DNA from: Edolisoma coerulescens
Lineage: Eukaryota > Chordata > Aves > Passeriformes > Campephagidae
DNA: 64,000 bases
NCBI GenBank assembly: GCA_013397115.1
Contig: VWZW01007179.1
Span: 306,579-370,578, forward strand
Direction of reading: 5' to 3'
Shown: positions 1 through 13,309 of the stretch, piece by piece
Numbering within the stretch: position 1 is the stretch's first letter
Layout of the letters: every line of letters begins with the position of its first letter
The notes under the pieces: model-generated
Databases searched by the model: none
What the model saw: only the letters and a program-made list of their open reading frames with translations
What the model was told of the DNA's origin: nothing
Program-made: the position numbers and the translations under genes

Positions 1-256
1 AGCTGTAAGTGCCTGGACCCTTTCCAGAAATGCTGAGATAATCTCCAGGGATTTTTTTCACACAGATATAAAATGTTGATATGAATTGTAAATGCTGTTT
101 TCAGAAACACAGAGCACCTACACATCCCACTATGAACAGCTGGAGCCTTGGATGCTCAGGACATCTGAAAACCCAGGCCTTTGGGATGCAGTATTCCCTG
201 CCACTACCTTCCAGAATACAACAACTGAAACAGGGAAATTGGAAAAGGCCTTTGTT
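1..256. other. Gene-free single-copy sequence
   Basis: I see no gene, repeat or structured element here. One 66-codon frame at 81-281 runs into the neighbouring CR1 element and has no coding character. Confidence 0.6.
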
Positions 257-614
257 ATCATGGAATCATAGAATGGTTTGAGCTGGAAGTGGCCCTGGAG
301 GTCAAACCCCTGCCAAGGGCAGGGATACCTTTCACTAGACCAGGCTGCTTAGAGTTCCATCCAACCTGGCCTTGAACACTGCCAGGGATGGGGCAGCCAC
401 AGCTTCTCTGGGCAACCTGTGCCAGGGCCTCCCTACCCTCACAGAGGAGAATTTCTTCCTAATATCCAATCTAACCCTGCCCTCTGGCATTTTTAAGCCA
501 TTCCCCCTTATCCTGTCACTCCAGACCTTTGTCTAAAGTCCTCGTCCAGCTCTCTTGTAGCCCTTTGAGGCACTGGGAGGTGCTAGGTCTTCCTGGAGCC
601 CTCTCTTCTCCAGG
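257..614 (-). mobile_element. CR1 LINE, 5'-truncated 3' end
   Basis: This is the 3' end of a CR1 non-LTR retrotransposon inserted in the minus orientation. The 3' terminus at 257-272 carries two octamers, ATCATGGA and ATCATAGA, the short direct repeat typical of CR1 3' ends. Reading up the plus strand, familiar CR1 blocks follow in order: the 'caccttccactagaccagg'-like block near 327-346, 'catccaacctggccttgaa' near 358-376, 'atttcttcctaatatccaa' near 451-469, and 'ccttatcctgtcact' near 506-520. The match ends at the 'cttctccagg' block at 605-614. Only about 360 bp remain of a family whose full length is about 4.5 kb, which is normal for CR1 5' truncation. The copy is inactive, and divergence looks moderate compared with the other CR1 copies in the window. 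Confidence 0.95.
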
Positions 615-2181
615 GCATCCCATTACTCTGTATGTGACCCCGGTACAGAAAGCTGCCCTCCACAGCATGCTCACATCAGTGCTTTCTCTAGATCTCAGCT
701 CAGTTAGGTGGAGAGGGAGCATCTTGGGCAAAATTGGGCAAAACAAATTGTTTTTATGCATCTGAGCCATCAGGGCTGCTGGAAGTCCAACACAATCCTT
801 TTTTCGGTGCCTTGTCTAACACACCTGCTGCGTGTTTGTGGGGTGTAAAGAGCAGCTTCCCTCTGTGACACATCAGGGTTGATTGTCACTGCTGACCCTG
901 GTGAAAGAGGAAGAGGCTCTTGGTGATACCCTGGAAGGCTGTCGTGAAGCTGTTGTCCAGGGTCGGAAATTTGCACCCACAGTTTCCCAGCCACACTGCA
1001 GGCCAAGGAAAGCAAGAAGTGCCACATGCAGGCTGATGGGGAGCACAAACACACTGCACCAGATCTGCTAATAGATCTGATCACAGATCAGGCCAGCAAG
1101 CAGGGACAAGTGATAGCAAAGTAACGTGAATGAAGGTAATGAAAACAGACTGGAAGCAGATTTAGGATGAACATAATTAGAGTTAATGTTAGCACTGAAA
1201 GCAGAGATTTGGGGGTTGGTGGTGCCTGGGGCTAGTTGACGTTTATCAGCATAGCTTGACTGTCTCTCTAAGTGGGGTTTTGTACCTGGGAAGGGATTCT
1301 GACATTTTGTTCACAATTGGACCACCTGCTCATGTCTCATCAGCTAAAAAGAGCTTAAAGGCTTCTTAGCACACGGGAGGTATGGATCAGGCATGCAAAA
1401 ATATTTTAGTCTTGGATGCAGCGTCTCTTAGCCATAGCCACAGAAAAAGGTGACTCTTCCTTATGTCTTTATTCAGCACAATGAAGGTATAAATATCTAA
1501 ATGAAGCCCATTTCTAGCTAGAAGTACACAAAGAGTTCCTTTACATGTCTGCAGCTCAAAAGATGCTGCAGTGCTGGGATGCACCGAGCTCTCCCGAGCT
1601 CTCATCTCTCCATGCTTCTCCCCCACCCCTAACCCTAGTGATTTTGTGGTCATCAGCACAGACCAAGGGCCCCACCGTGTGTCTGCTCTGATGTGTCCAG
1701 TGCCAGGCTGGGGAGGGTGGCACAGCCTTGCTTTGGAGTGTAGCCTTGACCATTAACAGGCCAATGCATTGAATGCACTGTGTCTCTCGCACGTTTGCTT
1801 TGCTGTTTGTTCTAAATGTCCAGCTCTCTCCCTGACTGCTCCTGACCTGATGTAGTGGGAAAATCCTTCTGGGATGAGGCTGGCCTGTGCCCCATTGCAA
1901 ACACAATTTGGGACAGGATGGTGGCTATCTGCTTTTGGGGCCACACTGGTTCATGTCACTTTTTTCTCCCTTCAGGGTACTTCTTCCACTTGAAGCTGCT
2001 GTGATACTCTCATTTAACAAGAAACTAATTATTGTTTTTTAATCCAGTCAGTGGGAAACTGTTATGGGGTAGCAGTTCTAGCCTTGGCACATTTAGCAAA
2101 TGCACTAGAGCCAAAAGAGATAGATTTGGTTATTTATTTCTGTCAAGGATTGAACAAAAACTTCCACTTGAACCCCTTGAG

Positions 2182-2218
2182 TCCCTCCCCTCCTCCTTTC
2201 CTCTCCTTTCTCCCCCCT
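2182..2218 (+). repeat. Pyrimidine-only tract, 37 nt
   Basis: A run of C and T only, with no tandem period. It is low-complexity sequence with no assigned function. Confidence 0.85.
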
Positions 2219-5200
2219 ACGCCCTTTGCCAAAGTTCAGCTCAAGTTGATGAAGAATGTGTATTTTTTGAATGGTAAATGCCTGGCAGGCCTAGGAACTA
2301 TCTACAAGACAGGTGTGTGGCTCAGGCAGCTTCCAACTCCCTGCTTGGGACTGATAGTGCCTTTGTAAGAAAGCAGCTTCAATCCTGTCCTGGAAGAAAC
2401 ATTCCTGCCCCTGGGGGACAAGTGATTCATTCAGTCAGTGAGGTCAGTCCTGCTGCAGATCTGCCTAAGAGAAGCTGCCAGCTATACTGAACTTAACTCT
2501 TAGTCACAAGCCATTCTGGAATTTGTGCTTTCTACCATTTTGCAAAATGTTAGGAATTGTGACCTTGGACTGAGCTCAGGTCTGAAATTCAGTGTCACAA
2601 AGGATGAGCCATTATCACAGCTGGAGTGGGAGAGTAGGGTGTGACAGCACACCAGGCTGCAAGGGAATGAATCTCCCCAGGACTGAAAGATAAAGGGAGA
2701 AACAAGGAGGAGGTGAAGAACGCCTTGAATCAATCAGCAAAGTTTGTGATTGCTGATTCCCAGCTAGGGTGTCCGTACTGTGAGGGGTCTCCAAGCTGAG
2801 GGGGGTGCTCAGGTGCAAAGGGGAGTGAGTGGGGAGGGAGGAGACCCTAAAATGAGAGAGACAACTGGAAAGCAGTGCAGGGTGTGTGATGAAAGCACAG
2901 CTGCTGGTGGGGAGGAGAGGGTGTCTCCAAGCACAGGGGATGTGTCGCCAGGGCCATGCAACAGAAAGGAAGAATGTGTAAAAAGGAAGGATATAAAACT
3001 CCGGGTCACAGACCTCAAGGCGTTGCTGGTGGATGTCTGGGGCTGTCAGGAGTTTGCTCACATCCCTCCTCCAAAGACTTCCCAAGAAGTATTTTTGCCT
3101 CATCTCTCACCACCTGCCAGCTCCTTTGCAGGAGGACTGTCCCCATAGCAGGTGCCCTGCCTGGCTTGCCTTTCCTCTTGCAGTGGAAAACCTGAATTAG
3201 ATGGGGGCTGCAGATTTTTCTTCTGGACTAAAACTGTTGTATAAGGCTCAAAAGAGGAAAAAAAATAGCAGTTTTAAAGGGAGCAGTAATGTCATTTAAC
3301 AGAGGTCAATGAGATTAAAACATCTGAGTCTTTCCTGATTTTATCAGTTTTCCCCATGACTCTGAATTATCCCTAACTCAGTGGAATTGCAGGACAGATT
3401 ATAATTTTTGTTGATTTTTGTCAACTGAAGAAAATGCCTTTTTAAAAGAGATCTTAGAGTATTTTGAGGATATCTTGCTAGATAAATTATTTATTGCTGG
3501 GCTGCCCAAAAGCTGTGTGGGACCGACAAGATGCCTGGGAGGAAACTGTATGCAGGTCTGACTTTAGGAGTCTTGGTGCTGAGAGGGCTACACTAATGTC
3601 AAAGCCAGGTAAACATGGTTCTGCTTTCTAACTAGGGTCAAAAAATTCAAATTAACAAAAACACTGAAGCAAAATCAAACCATAAAATTACTTAAATAAC
3701 TGAAAACATGCAGAAAAGAAATCAGCTTTGACAAGCAGGAGTTTAAGGAGCTGTTTGACCTTCCAGCTCTACTCAGTCAGGGAAACTTTCCCCATCACTG
3801 TCTGATTTGTCTTTCTGGATTGATCATAACTGCCTGGCAATTTTCTCACAGCAGAGATTTTATTGGAGGCTTTGGCTGTAGTGTCTCACGAGTTTAGACA
3901 CTCTTGCTTGGAGAGCCAATGGTGAGTAAACCAGAACTCCTTGTGATCACCCTTTAAAGAGACAACGTGTGATGTGATTTGTGTATCAGGTGACATTTTC
4001 TTTTCGGTGCCTTTGGAAGCTCTAACAAAAGCTTCCCACTCCTGTGCCCACCCAACACCCATTACTGACTGCCCTCCTCCCTTAGAGGTTTCTCATACAT
4101 GCCTAAATGTGTCGGTGTGAAACAGCTGGGCAAAAAGGAGTACAAAATTTCCAGATTTACGTCAAAACTGTGGGATGCAACAACATACGGGGACTTCCTG
4201 GCTGAGGACACTGGCCAGGCTGGTTTGGGTCAGAGGAACCTTCCCCTTCTGCTTGTTTGGAAAGCCCATGGCTCTTGTGTCAAAACCATAAGGCTTCCTT
4301 GTCCTCTTGACCCCACTCTTAGAGCTGTGAGCTTTGTTGCCTTCTCTTTTTGAGTAACGAGGAGTGCCAGTGTTTTTGTGTGTCGTGTTCCTTGGCCGTG
4401 TGTAGGGTGGTGGTTGCACAGTGGCTGCTGGGTCATCCTGTGCCCTCTGTTGTCCCCTAAGCTCAGGGACTATTGATACTTTGGAGTGTAATTGATAGGG
4501 TCAAACCCAAGCCAAGTGAGTGAAATTGACGACACTCTGGGAAATGCGTGTCTGAATTTGCTGTTTCATCATGATGTGAGTCAATGAAAGTCACATGTTT
4601 TGCAGAACTCTAAGAAGAATGGAAATGGAGAAGAAAACGGGAACTGGCTTTAGGGAAGTTTCTTTTACCTACATTTCCGGAGCAGACAACCACAAGACAC
4701 TGTATGACATCAGTTTTGGGTGCAGGACCTCCACAGATGTCTGAGAAAAAATTGTTGCCCAATAAAATGGAACCTTTCAGACAAGCTTCTTGTGCATACC
4801 TTCAGAGTTCTTTAAATATCTTTGAATCACTATTCCTTAATCCCTCTACACCCTTTGGGTCACATACACAGCATCCAAATAATGGTTTATGATGATCATT
4901 TAAAATGAAGTTTTGTGTTTCTAATACATCTGTAACGGCCAGAATTGACCTAAATCAAAACTAATATAAATGGGTTTTACTCTGTTCTTCCTGCTGGCTG
5001 GTTCTTCCTTGATGTGCAAGACAATTTCCAGATCATTGTCCAGGCCACACTTCCTTCTAATCTCTGTGTGGCTTCCTCCAGACTCTTGCATGGCCCCAAG
5101 GCTTCAGAGTGGGACGATAGGGGGTTCAGTCACAGTGGGATGGTTTTTTGGCAGATATGGGTATTCATGATGCCAGTGTGGCTACCCAAGAGTGGGTAGA

Positions 5201-8200
5201 GCAGCAGCCAGTGTCCCTTTCAAGCTTCAGAAGACATTTTAGACCTTGTGGCTGCAGCTTCTCTGTGGTCATTTTGAGCGGTTGACAGCATTAAGCAAGT
5301 TTCAAGGCAAAAGTTCCTACGTGTTTACTCTCTTTATCTTCCATGACTCACATCAGTTGTACCAGGCCTGGCACAGCTGAACCATGATCAGACCTGGCAG
5401 TGTTTTCTGAGCTGTTTTATCAGTGGAGGGCAGGAGGGTTTAGTGAGGGCAGAGAGCAGCGCATAGCCACACTTCACAGATCCCTCTGGTCCGTGTCAGC
5501 GTCAGCACATCTGCGAGGGAGCCTGGCATTCAGCCACAGCACTACTCAGCAGCTCCAGTCACTGCAGCTCTGTCTAAAAACCTGCTGCTGCTGCCCCACA
5601 GGTGTGCTGGGCAAACCAGGCTCCAAAAATGACCTGCTGTCCAGGAGCATCAGCTGCCCACCTGAACAGCAAAGCCTGTAGGGAGCCAGAGAAGGTACAA
5701 CTCTGAGAATTCCCACTCTCCTGTTAATTTCCCATATGCTTTGTGACGAACATGTCCCTTCTGAAACTGTCACACTCCTATCTGTTCTCCCACCCCCTCC
5801 CTTGTCCTCAAAATTCCTGAGTATTCCCTCCAGTAATTCTGCCAGCCCAGCTCCTGGGGATAATGTGCCAGGGCCTATAAACATTGGAAATATTAGTGGG
5901 CATCTGAGCTCAAAAGCAACAGTTAACAGATGTGTCTCTCAGTGTTTGTACTCTACGTGAGCTGAAAATGCAAGAAACGAAACACATAGAGAAGAAAAAT
6001 TACTTTGGAAAGAAAGGACATTTCTGATTCAGGTCAGTCAGCACAGTAATGGCCTTCAGTGTCTCAAGAGTCCAGCTGAAGGTTTTTGTGTATAGATGTT
6101 TGTCTGGAAGGTCTGGCAGGCTCTTTCACCCAGGTGTAAACTAAAGCACAGTTCAGTAGATTCCAGAGTGATTCTGGTTGAGCCTGTCCTTGTGACTGAT
6201 GTAGATATTTCGGTGAAGAGCCTGTAGTTACCTGAGCACTCATCAGCAAAGCAATGGTGCACAAAGATGGGATAAGGAGTCTGCACTGGCACAGAGACAG
6301 GGCAATGAGGCAGAGAAAGGGCTGTCTTCCTTTTTGCCACTTTTATGTCTCAATAGCTTATTTTTTCGAGGAAGAAAGGCTTGAACATGAACCTGTGGCC
6401 CTGCAAGGAGAGACTTTTACACACACTGAATTTCCTGAAGATTTTCTGCTCCTTCAGCATCTATTTCAGGACTCTCTGATAGATTCCTCCACCCTATAAC
6501 ATTGTCCAGAGATGGAGCTCAACCACTAAGTCTGAAAAATAAATAAACACATCACCATATGACTCTGAGTGGGGAAGGAGGTGGAGAGATAAATGGTGCA
6601 CACATCTCGGGCAACAAATGGATGTCTGAGAGACCAGTAAGTGGTTTACTTTGATTTGTTCACCCACTTAAGAGAGAATGGATGTCTTGAGGTTTCACTG
6701 GAGAAGGGAAGGCAGCCTGCAAGGAAAAAAGGCTGGAGGGAGGCAAGACAGGGGTGCCTCCTTTGCATTCCAGATAAAACAGAAATAGGTGTCTGCATTG
6801 CTGAGGAGGCAGCAGAGAAGCTGCTACTCTCTGGAATCAACAGTTTGATTTTCCAAAGCTGCTGGAGCAGGGGAGGATCTTGGCACCAGTTCAGCCCCGT
6901 GGACAGCGGAAGGAGACTTGCATGTGATGACTGTCCCCATTTGTCATCCACTTCCAAAGATCAACCACGGAGCAAAGTGCAGCAAAGTTCACAAGAAGAG
7001 CTTTTACCCTGTGCAGCCTTGGCCTCAGCCTTCAAAGACACCAGGAAACATCAGTACGGGCTGGTCACAAGGGACGATGAGGGCTGTTGCCCTGTCCCAA
7101 ATTAAAACCTGTGTCAGGGATCACGGAACAAACCCCAGCCTTGATTGATGCAGTCACCTGAAGTGATGTCACTGGTTCTTACTGGGGCACGGTGAGACTG
7201 GAGGAGATTCTGCATCAGCAGTCCAGGAAGCCAGAGTGAGAAATCCCCTGATCTGCCAGACTGCTTTGGATGTACGGGGACTTGTACTCTGTGCTGTACA
7301 AGAGTGAGGACTGAGTCACCTCATTAGAGATAAAAGGGAAGCTTCTGCTTGGCAATAAAATGCATTTGGTTCCTGAAAAAGTGGATATCTGATGCAAAGT
7401 CATCCTGAGAACAAACCTACAACTGAGGATGAGTGTAATACAGGAGCCCTCTGGATGATGGCAGCTGTCCCAGCCATGATGTCTCAGCCACAGAGCAGAG
7501 AGGAATCAGTACCCAATAATTTCTCTAAAATAGGGCCCAACTGTGATTTTAAATTAGACCCACTCCCACTGGTATCTGCTATGTTCTGTCTGGCTGCAGC
7601 TCTTCAGGCTCCCAGGCTCCCTGTTTCACACCAGTGCCCGTGAGGACAGCCCTGTGGTCCTGTGGAAAACCTATCAATGAAGCACATTGCAGAAAACAAA
7701 GTGAATTTTTCCTCTAAGCCCAGGAAGGTTATCAACCCCAGAAACTCCTCTCCCTTCTACCCCTTGCTGCTCCCTCCTGCCACGCACACTCCTGCCCTCT
7801 CCAGCCTGTGTGCCTTGTGCAGGGAAACTGGTGACTTGGGGGAAAAAAAAAAGGAGACTGAGTCATGAGGTCATACCATTATCACATTTCTATTCCAGTG
7901 CTTTCTCTCGCTGCCTACAATTATCACTCCTTTATTCTTGTACTTGGCTTCTTAGACTTTGATCTAGTCCTTTGCTTCATATCCTTTGATGCATTTTAGC
8001 TTACATTGTCTGTAACCTGACCCCTTGCCATCTAATTCCACCAACTTCTCACAACCCATATCAACCACTCTCTCCCCCCTTTCATCTTTCTTTTGTATAA
8101 ATGTATACAGAGCTGTAACAAAGAAACTACAGTGTAGTCGTAGCACTTCCAAGATCCTTAGAAGTGCTGGATAAAATCTCTATGCATTTATTTTGCCTCT

Positions 8201-9990
8201 CACAGGTCATTTTAAAACATCTTTGTTTATTCCTTTTTTTTCCCCTCAGACAAAATAAAAATGCTAAGGAAAGAAAAGCTAAATACTGTGCTTTTTTTTT
8301 TTCCCCTTGAATTTGTTATGAAAACCTTTAAAAATTATTTTTGTTGTAAACCTATCTCCAAGTTCATTTCAATGACATTAAGACTGCAGAGACACGGTAC
8401 ATTTTCATCATTAAATACTGGCAGACTTTGATCATGTTTACCTTCATTGAGGAAAAGGAAGGAAAGGCCAATGCTTACACTGCAAATACCAATTAGTGCA
8501 GAACTACAGCATGTGCATATGTATTTATAAATATATATTTAGAGGAAAGAAAATAACTTGGTTTTTGCAAAGTAGGATCTGTGGGCAAAAATATATGGTT
8601 GTATTTTCCAGTGTCTAAGTAATGCAGAAACAGACTTGAAGTTCTCAAAGGTGATTGAGGAGCTTGAAGTCTTTTTAAATCAGTGGGTTATAAGACTTGA
8701 TAATGTCTGAATATTTGGGAATTTTCTTAACTGCAACTTCAGGTATTTAAATTTTATTGTCAGTCAGGTCCCAAAATCCTTTAGAGATTGGATTTAGAAT
8801 TCAATCAGTGAGGCAATTTTATGCACTTTTGTCCTATACTTCTGGTGTATATTTAGCAGCGAGTTGGAACTGAAGGAACAGAGAGTGAGAGATTTTTTTA
8901 GATGCCTCTGCAGGATCAGAAAGATATTTACAATAATATTTCTCTTTCTGCTTGATAATAACAGACTTGTAAGGGCAGAAAGAGGTAGCTGGGTGCAGCT
9001 TTGCATGGTGGCTCTGACATCTAACTCAGGAGAGCTTCTTCTTTATTTTTAGCTGCTGGGAAGCAGTGATGAAGGCAGAGAGTGTGTTGGGTTTGAGCAG
9101 ACCTGGTACCTCCCAGGCAGGTCAGACAGGTCCCTTAGGCAAGAAATTCTGCTTTGTACTTGCAGGTTCTCTGGCCACCCAGCTGCAGGTGTGATCTTGT
9201 TGTGGACTGATGCTCTGTGGGCTTCAGTTTCTGCTGAAGAATAATTCTGCTCTCCCCTTACACCCAGCCCAGCATGGAAAAATGGTGGAAAGCATGCTTT
9301 GAGCAGATGCTGCTACTCCAGCAATCTGATGCACAGTTTTCAAGCAGGAGATTGGAGAGGAGCAAGACCTTCTGCCCCTTTTCTCCTGCCTGTCTTCCCC
9401 AGCAGTACTGGGCTGGGGCTGCCTTGGCACAGCTGCACAGATAAAACGTTCTGTGTTGTGTTATATTCGTGGTGTCTCCATACAGAATGGAGACTCAGAA
9501 CCTGGTTTTTTTAGTCCCTTTCTCTCCTGCAAGTTCTTTTCTGTCTGAAATGTTGCAAGTCTGAATAATTCCTAGAGATACTTTGGGAATTTTCTAGCTA
9601 ATAAATTCCTCCACTGCTAGCAGTTCCCAAGGATGTCAGGCAAGCAGTATTGCAGGTGCTGGGGAGAAAAACATAACAAAAACAATGAAAAGAAACTTAA
9701 AGAAAACCTTGAGTTTTTGCTTTGTCCTGCAATAGCTAGTTGGTTAAACTCCTTCTCTTGCTGGCTGATTTCAACCTCTAAAAATCATGTTTTCCATAAC
9801 AGTGGGCCAAATGCTTCCTGGGTAGTTTGAACACCTGTGAACCTGGCATGCTGAGCCTCTAAATAATGCAGGCACAGCAGTTCCCTCTGCACCTCTCTGG
9901 TTCATATCCTTTCCTAGCTGGCAAAACCCTCTGATAGTGACAGTGTTTTGCAGCTGGAAAATAGGTCACCTACAAAGCTGTGTGTTTATG

Positions 9991-10004
9991 CACACACGTG
10001 TGTG
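9991..10004. repeat. 14-bp palindrome CACACACGTGTGTG
   Basis: The sequence equals its own reverse complement and contains the E-box core CACGTG at its centre. It sits in a short CA/TG-rich stretch, so it may be a by-product of dinucleotide repeats rather than a selected site. Confidence 0.6.
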
Positions 10005-13000
10005 GAGATGCCCTGAAGTTGAACAAGTGAGTAGAATAGTTACATTCAAGGGAGAACTCCAGTTTTGCCCTTCATGAAAATCCCTGAAGGGATTTAGTGG
10101 GACATCCAGGTTGTAATGTGGCAGGAGGGTGAAGCCAGGAAAGGGAGGAGGTGTTTTCCTGGACTAAAGCCACTCAAGAAAGAGGAGTCTATCAGTAGAT
10201 TGCCTGGGTTTTGTTTGGTTGAGGTTTGGGAGTTTCACCAAGTGTGTTCATGGTCACACAAGTGCCTTCATGTGCTCAGACAGAAAACATGTCCTTGACA
10301 CAAACTGCAAGAATTCTGCCTCTGAATAATCAATTATTTTATTCAGGGGTTTCTGTGTGCAACGGTGAGCCAGCAAGTTTATTTGTACTGAGGAAGTTTC
10401 TCATCCATAATTGATGACTGAATCAGCTCTGGTCTTCCCATGGCCTGCAGCTCCTCTGATGTGGTCGCGTGTGCGAAGCAGCTTTGAGTTGGGCATGGAT
10501 GGTTGGCTTGCAATCAATTATGCATGTGGTGGGCACAAAAGGATTGTTTAGGGGACAGGGCAAGCTTCTGCTTCCACTTCTAAGTTTTCAGAGGTGAACA
10601 TGTTGTATCAGAGGACTCAGTCTCAGAGTTCCCATCTCCCCTCTTACACTGCTTCATCCTCTCCTACTCACCACCTGCTGCTCATTCAGCGGCCACTTTC
10701 CTTCATAAAAGTGTTGTTCAGTATTCATTGTTTTCTCTGTTCGGTGCACCACTGCCATTTCAAAAGGAACATCATCAACCAAATCCACTCCCAAACCTAT
10801 CTAAAGTTATTTAAAACCTCACCTTTTCTTTTGGAACACGTATAAGGCTATAAAAATATGGTACATCTACGCATAAACAGTGTAATAAACTATTTTTTTT
10901 TTACGTGGAAGTCAACATGAGTTTTACATTAAAATTCAAAATAGCAGGAGGACGTTAACTCCACATAGCATGGACATAACAAGCACTTGTTCAGACGTGC
11001 ATTTTGGCACAACTGCTCAAACAACTCACATTTAGTTATGGGAGTAGTAACCCAAGTGATGGGACCTCCTGCTTCAGCAGATCCATCCACAGCTGTTCTG
11101 CCCAGCTCCTGGGACCTGTCCTGACTTACACCTCAGAGGCCCTAGTCAAAATCTTTCCTCTGAATAACTGATGAACATATGAAAAAACTGCTACATTTGA
11201 CTATATTTTCAATCCAAGTCTATTTTCTTGGGTTTTACGTCCATCCCTCCTTTTATCTCCACAGGGAATAGTCTTGCAAGGGAAAAAGACTCCAACCAGA
11301 CATAAGGCACTCCCTGTTTTCTAAATCCCATGGTGCTTTTGTAAGCTCCTTTCCTGCTCTCTCTTGGAAGGGAGCTCTTATTCTACCTCTCAGTCCTCGT
11401 GGATCAGGAGGTCAAGCAGCACACCGAGCTCCACAGGACCACTGACACCAAGCTGCTGTTGGCCACTTTATTTCCTGGTCTCAGAAAGGACTGAACAGAG
11501 CTGTGGCTGCTTCACATAACTGTAGCTGAAAGGACTTCTACACGGCAGTAAAAACTTAACAGCCCCAGCCATTAAATCAAGGAGTATCAGATCCTTTGAT
11601 GGAAATACGAGTGTGTCCAAACTGGAGGTAATCGAGGGCTGAATTTGACACTTATGGTGCTGACGACTTGTAAAATGTCATGAGTGCTTGACCTGAGATT
11701 GTGGAGACACAGCTGGCTCTCCAGGGTGGGATTTATGTGGTGGTGGGAGGTGGGGAGGCGATGGTGAATGTATCTTAAGAACTTGGTGAGCCATTTGGAA
11801 TGTTCAGGGGGAAAAAAATAAAATAAACAGTTCCTCATTTGGATGAGCTGGAGTGGCACATTTCAGTGTTTTGTGCTGTCTGAGCCATGTCATGTGAAAT
11901 CTACCTCGAGTCTTCATGGGGCAGTCAGTTGGTGCAAATACCCATTTAAAACAAAGGTGGGGTTTTAAATTAAAAATTTAAATTTAATCCATCCCTCTTT
12001 AACAGAACTAGTAATGCCACAGATTTCAAATGGCATATAGTCCTCAAGGCTGAGATTTTTTTTCCCCTTTTAACAGATCTGGATGCCAAATTCTAATTCC
12101 AGTTATTGGTAACTTTTTATCCAAATTGTTTTAGCAGCTTTGGCTATCTCAGCTATAATAGGGCAGATTAATATGACCATGATTTAACTGGGAGAAACAT
12201 GAAATAAGAAGAGCACAGCAAACAAAACTCACCTGTCTTTATATGACTCTCACTCCACTAGATCACCCAAAAAGACAGGGCTTAGCTGAGGATGTGACTT
12301 TCTAAATCAGTGTGAGATTTGATTGCCTCTGAAAGCCTCTCTGGGTGCCTTTCTCCCCCGTGTTTTCTGCTCAGTGCTTGGCCTGTGTCATGTGGGTGGA
12401 CACTGAGGGATTCTGCAGAGGGAAAAAAAGGGATTTTTGTATTTTTTTTTTCAGCAGAGCTGGAAGGGATCCACCTTTCCACAGTGCTTGGAGCAAGGGC
12501 CAAGTTAAGTTCCACCAACAGGCGAATTAGACAAGCTCAGTGGCGACCTGGGAGGATCCATCTTCATCCATCCCATTGCACCTCCCTGGCTTTGAAGTGC
12601 TGTACGTGTTTATGCTTCACAAGACCAAGAGTCTCATTTTTTCCCTGGAAAAGTGTGTGTGTTTCAGCACGGTATCATTCCATTTTCAGACCATCCAGGC
12701 TTACTCTATAATTCTTTATGCTTCACAAGCAGCAGCTCATGGGACTGTAAATGTGATGTTTCTCTACTAGATGGCTGATATCTGATGTTTCCATTCAGGG
12801 CACCTCTGTCTTCTTGTAAAAATCAGGCTATACATGACCTTTTCTATGCATTTCTATTTTTAACATGTTAAAAAAAGCAATCCCTTCTATTTTTAGGCGC
12901 AGTTCAGTTCTCTAGACTGGCTGGTTCTAATAAAAAAATTCCTCACTCTCTAAAGAAAACCCTGCATTGAAATCACAAATCCAGGGGAACGTCCTGTGCT

Positions 13001-13259
13001 ATTAGCAAACCTACGAAGATGAAAACCTGAGTTTCTTAGCAAGGCCTCCAAACAAAAACATTAATCTAGGCTTGAGAGAAAAAACAGGCAAGGAAGAAGC
13101 ATTAACCCCAGGAAGTTTTCTACCATGCTCCCACACTGTCATGGTAAATATTTAGAAAAGCATCTTCATCAGCCCAGAAAGGAGATCAGGACTTTGGACC
13201 TCTTTCAGATCTCCTTTTATCTGGTCTGCTTGGTTTGACTGCTCTCTGTGTTTCTGGAG

Positions 13260-13309
13260 ATCATAGAATCCATAAGGTTGGAAAAGACCTCCAAATCATC
13301 CAAATTCAT
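13260..13309 (-). mobile_element. CR1 LINE 3'-terminal scrap
   Basis: About 50 bp match the extreme 3' end of CR1 in the minus orientation. The visible signs are the ATCATAGAAT terminus, then AAGGTTGGAAAAGACCTCC, then the 'atcatcca' block. The match stops abruptly near 13,309. It is a strongly 5'-truncated or later deleted copy with no coding content. Confidence 0.85.

Larger units (their letters stand above)
615..13259. other. Gene-free single-copy sequence, 12.6 kb
   Basis: I see no recognisable gene or transposon. Simple features include a pure 37-nt pyrimidine tract at 2182-2218, T11 at about 8292-8302, T10 at about 10,893-10,902, and AT-rich sequence around 8.2-8.76 kb and 11.94-11.99 kb. 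The longest ATG-initiated frame is 162 codons on the minus strand at 2615-3103. Its Ser/Leu/Pro-rich product reflects the purine-rich plus strand and matches no family I know. A polypyrimidine run followed by CAG near 12,436-12,453 resembles a splice acceptor, but no recognisable exon follows. Confidence 0.6.

Noticed and set aside
2615..3103. 162-codon ATG-initiated frame on the minus strand
   Set aside because: The Ser/Leu/Pro/His-rich product is explained by the purine-rich opposite strand. No domain, signal or neighbouring exon supports it.
4162..4419. Basic minus-strand frame that looked like a ribosomal-protein pseudogene
   Set aside because: The Lys/Arg-rich stretch is suggestive, but I could not match it to any ribosomal protein, it starts at GTG, and there is no poly-A tail or target-site duplication.
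12764..12777. CTACTAGATGGCTG, resembling a CTCF site
   Set aside because: The AGATGGC core fits, but the following purine position and one upstream position disagree. It is weaker than the 21.09-kb site.
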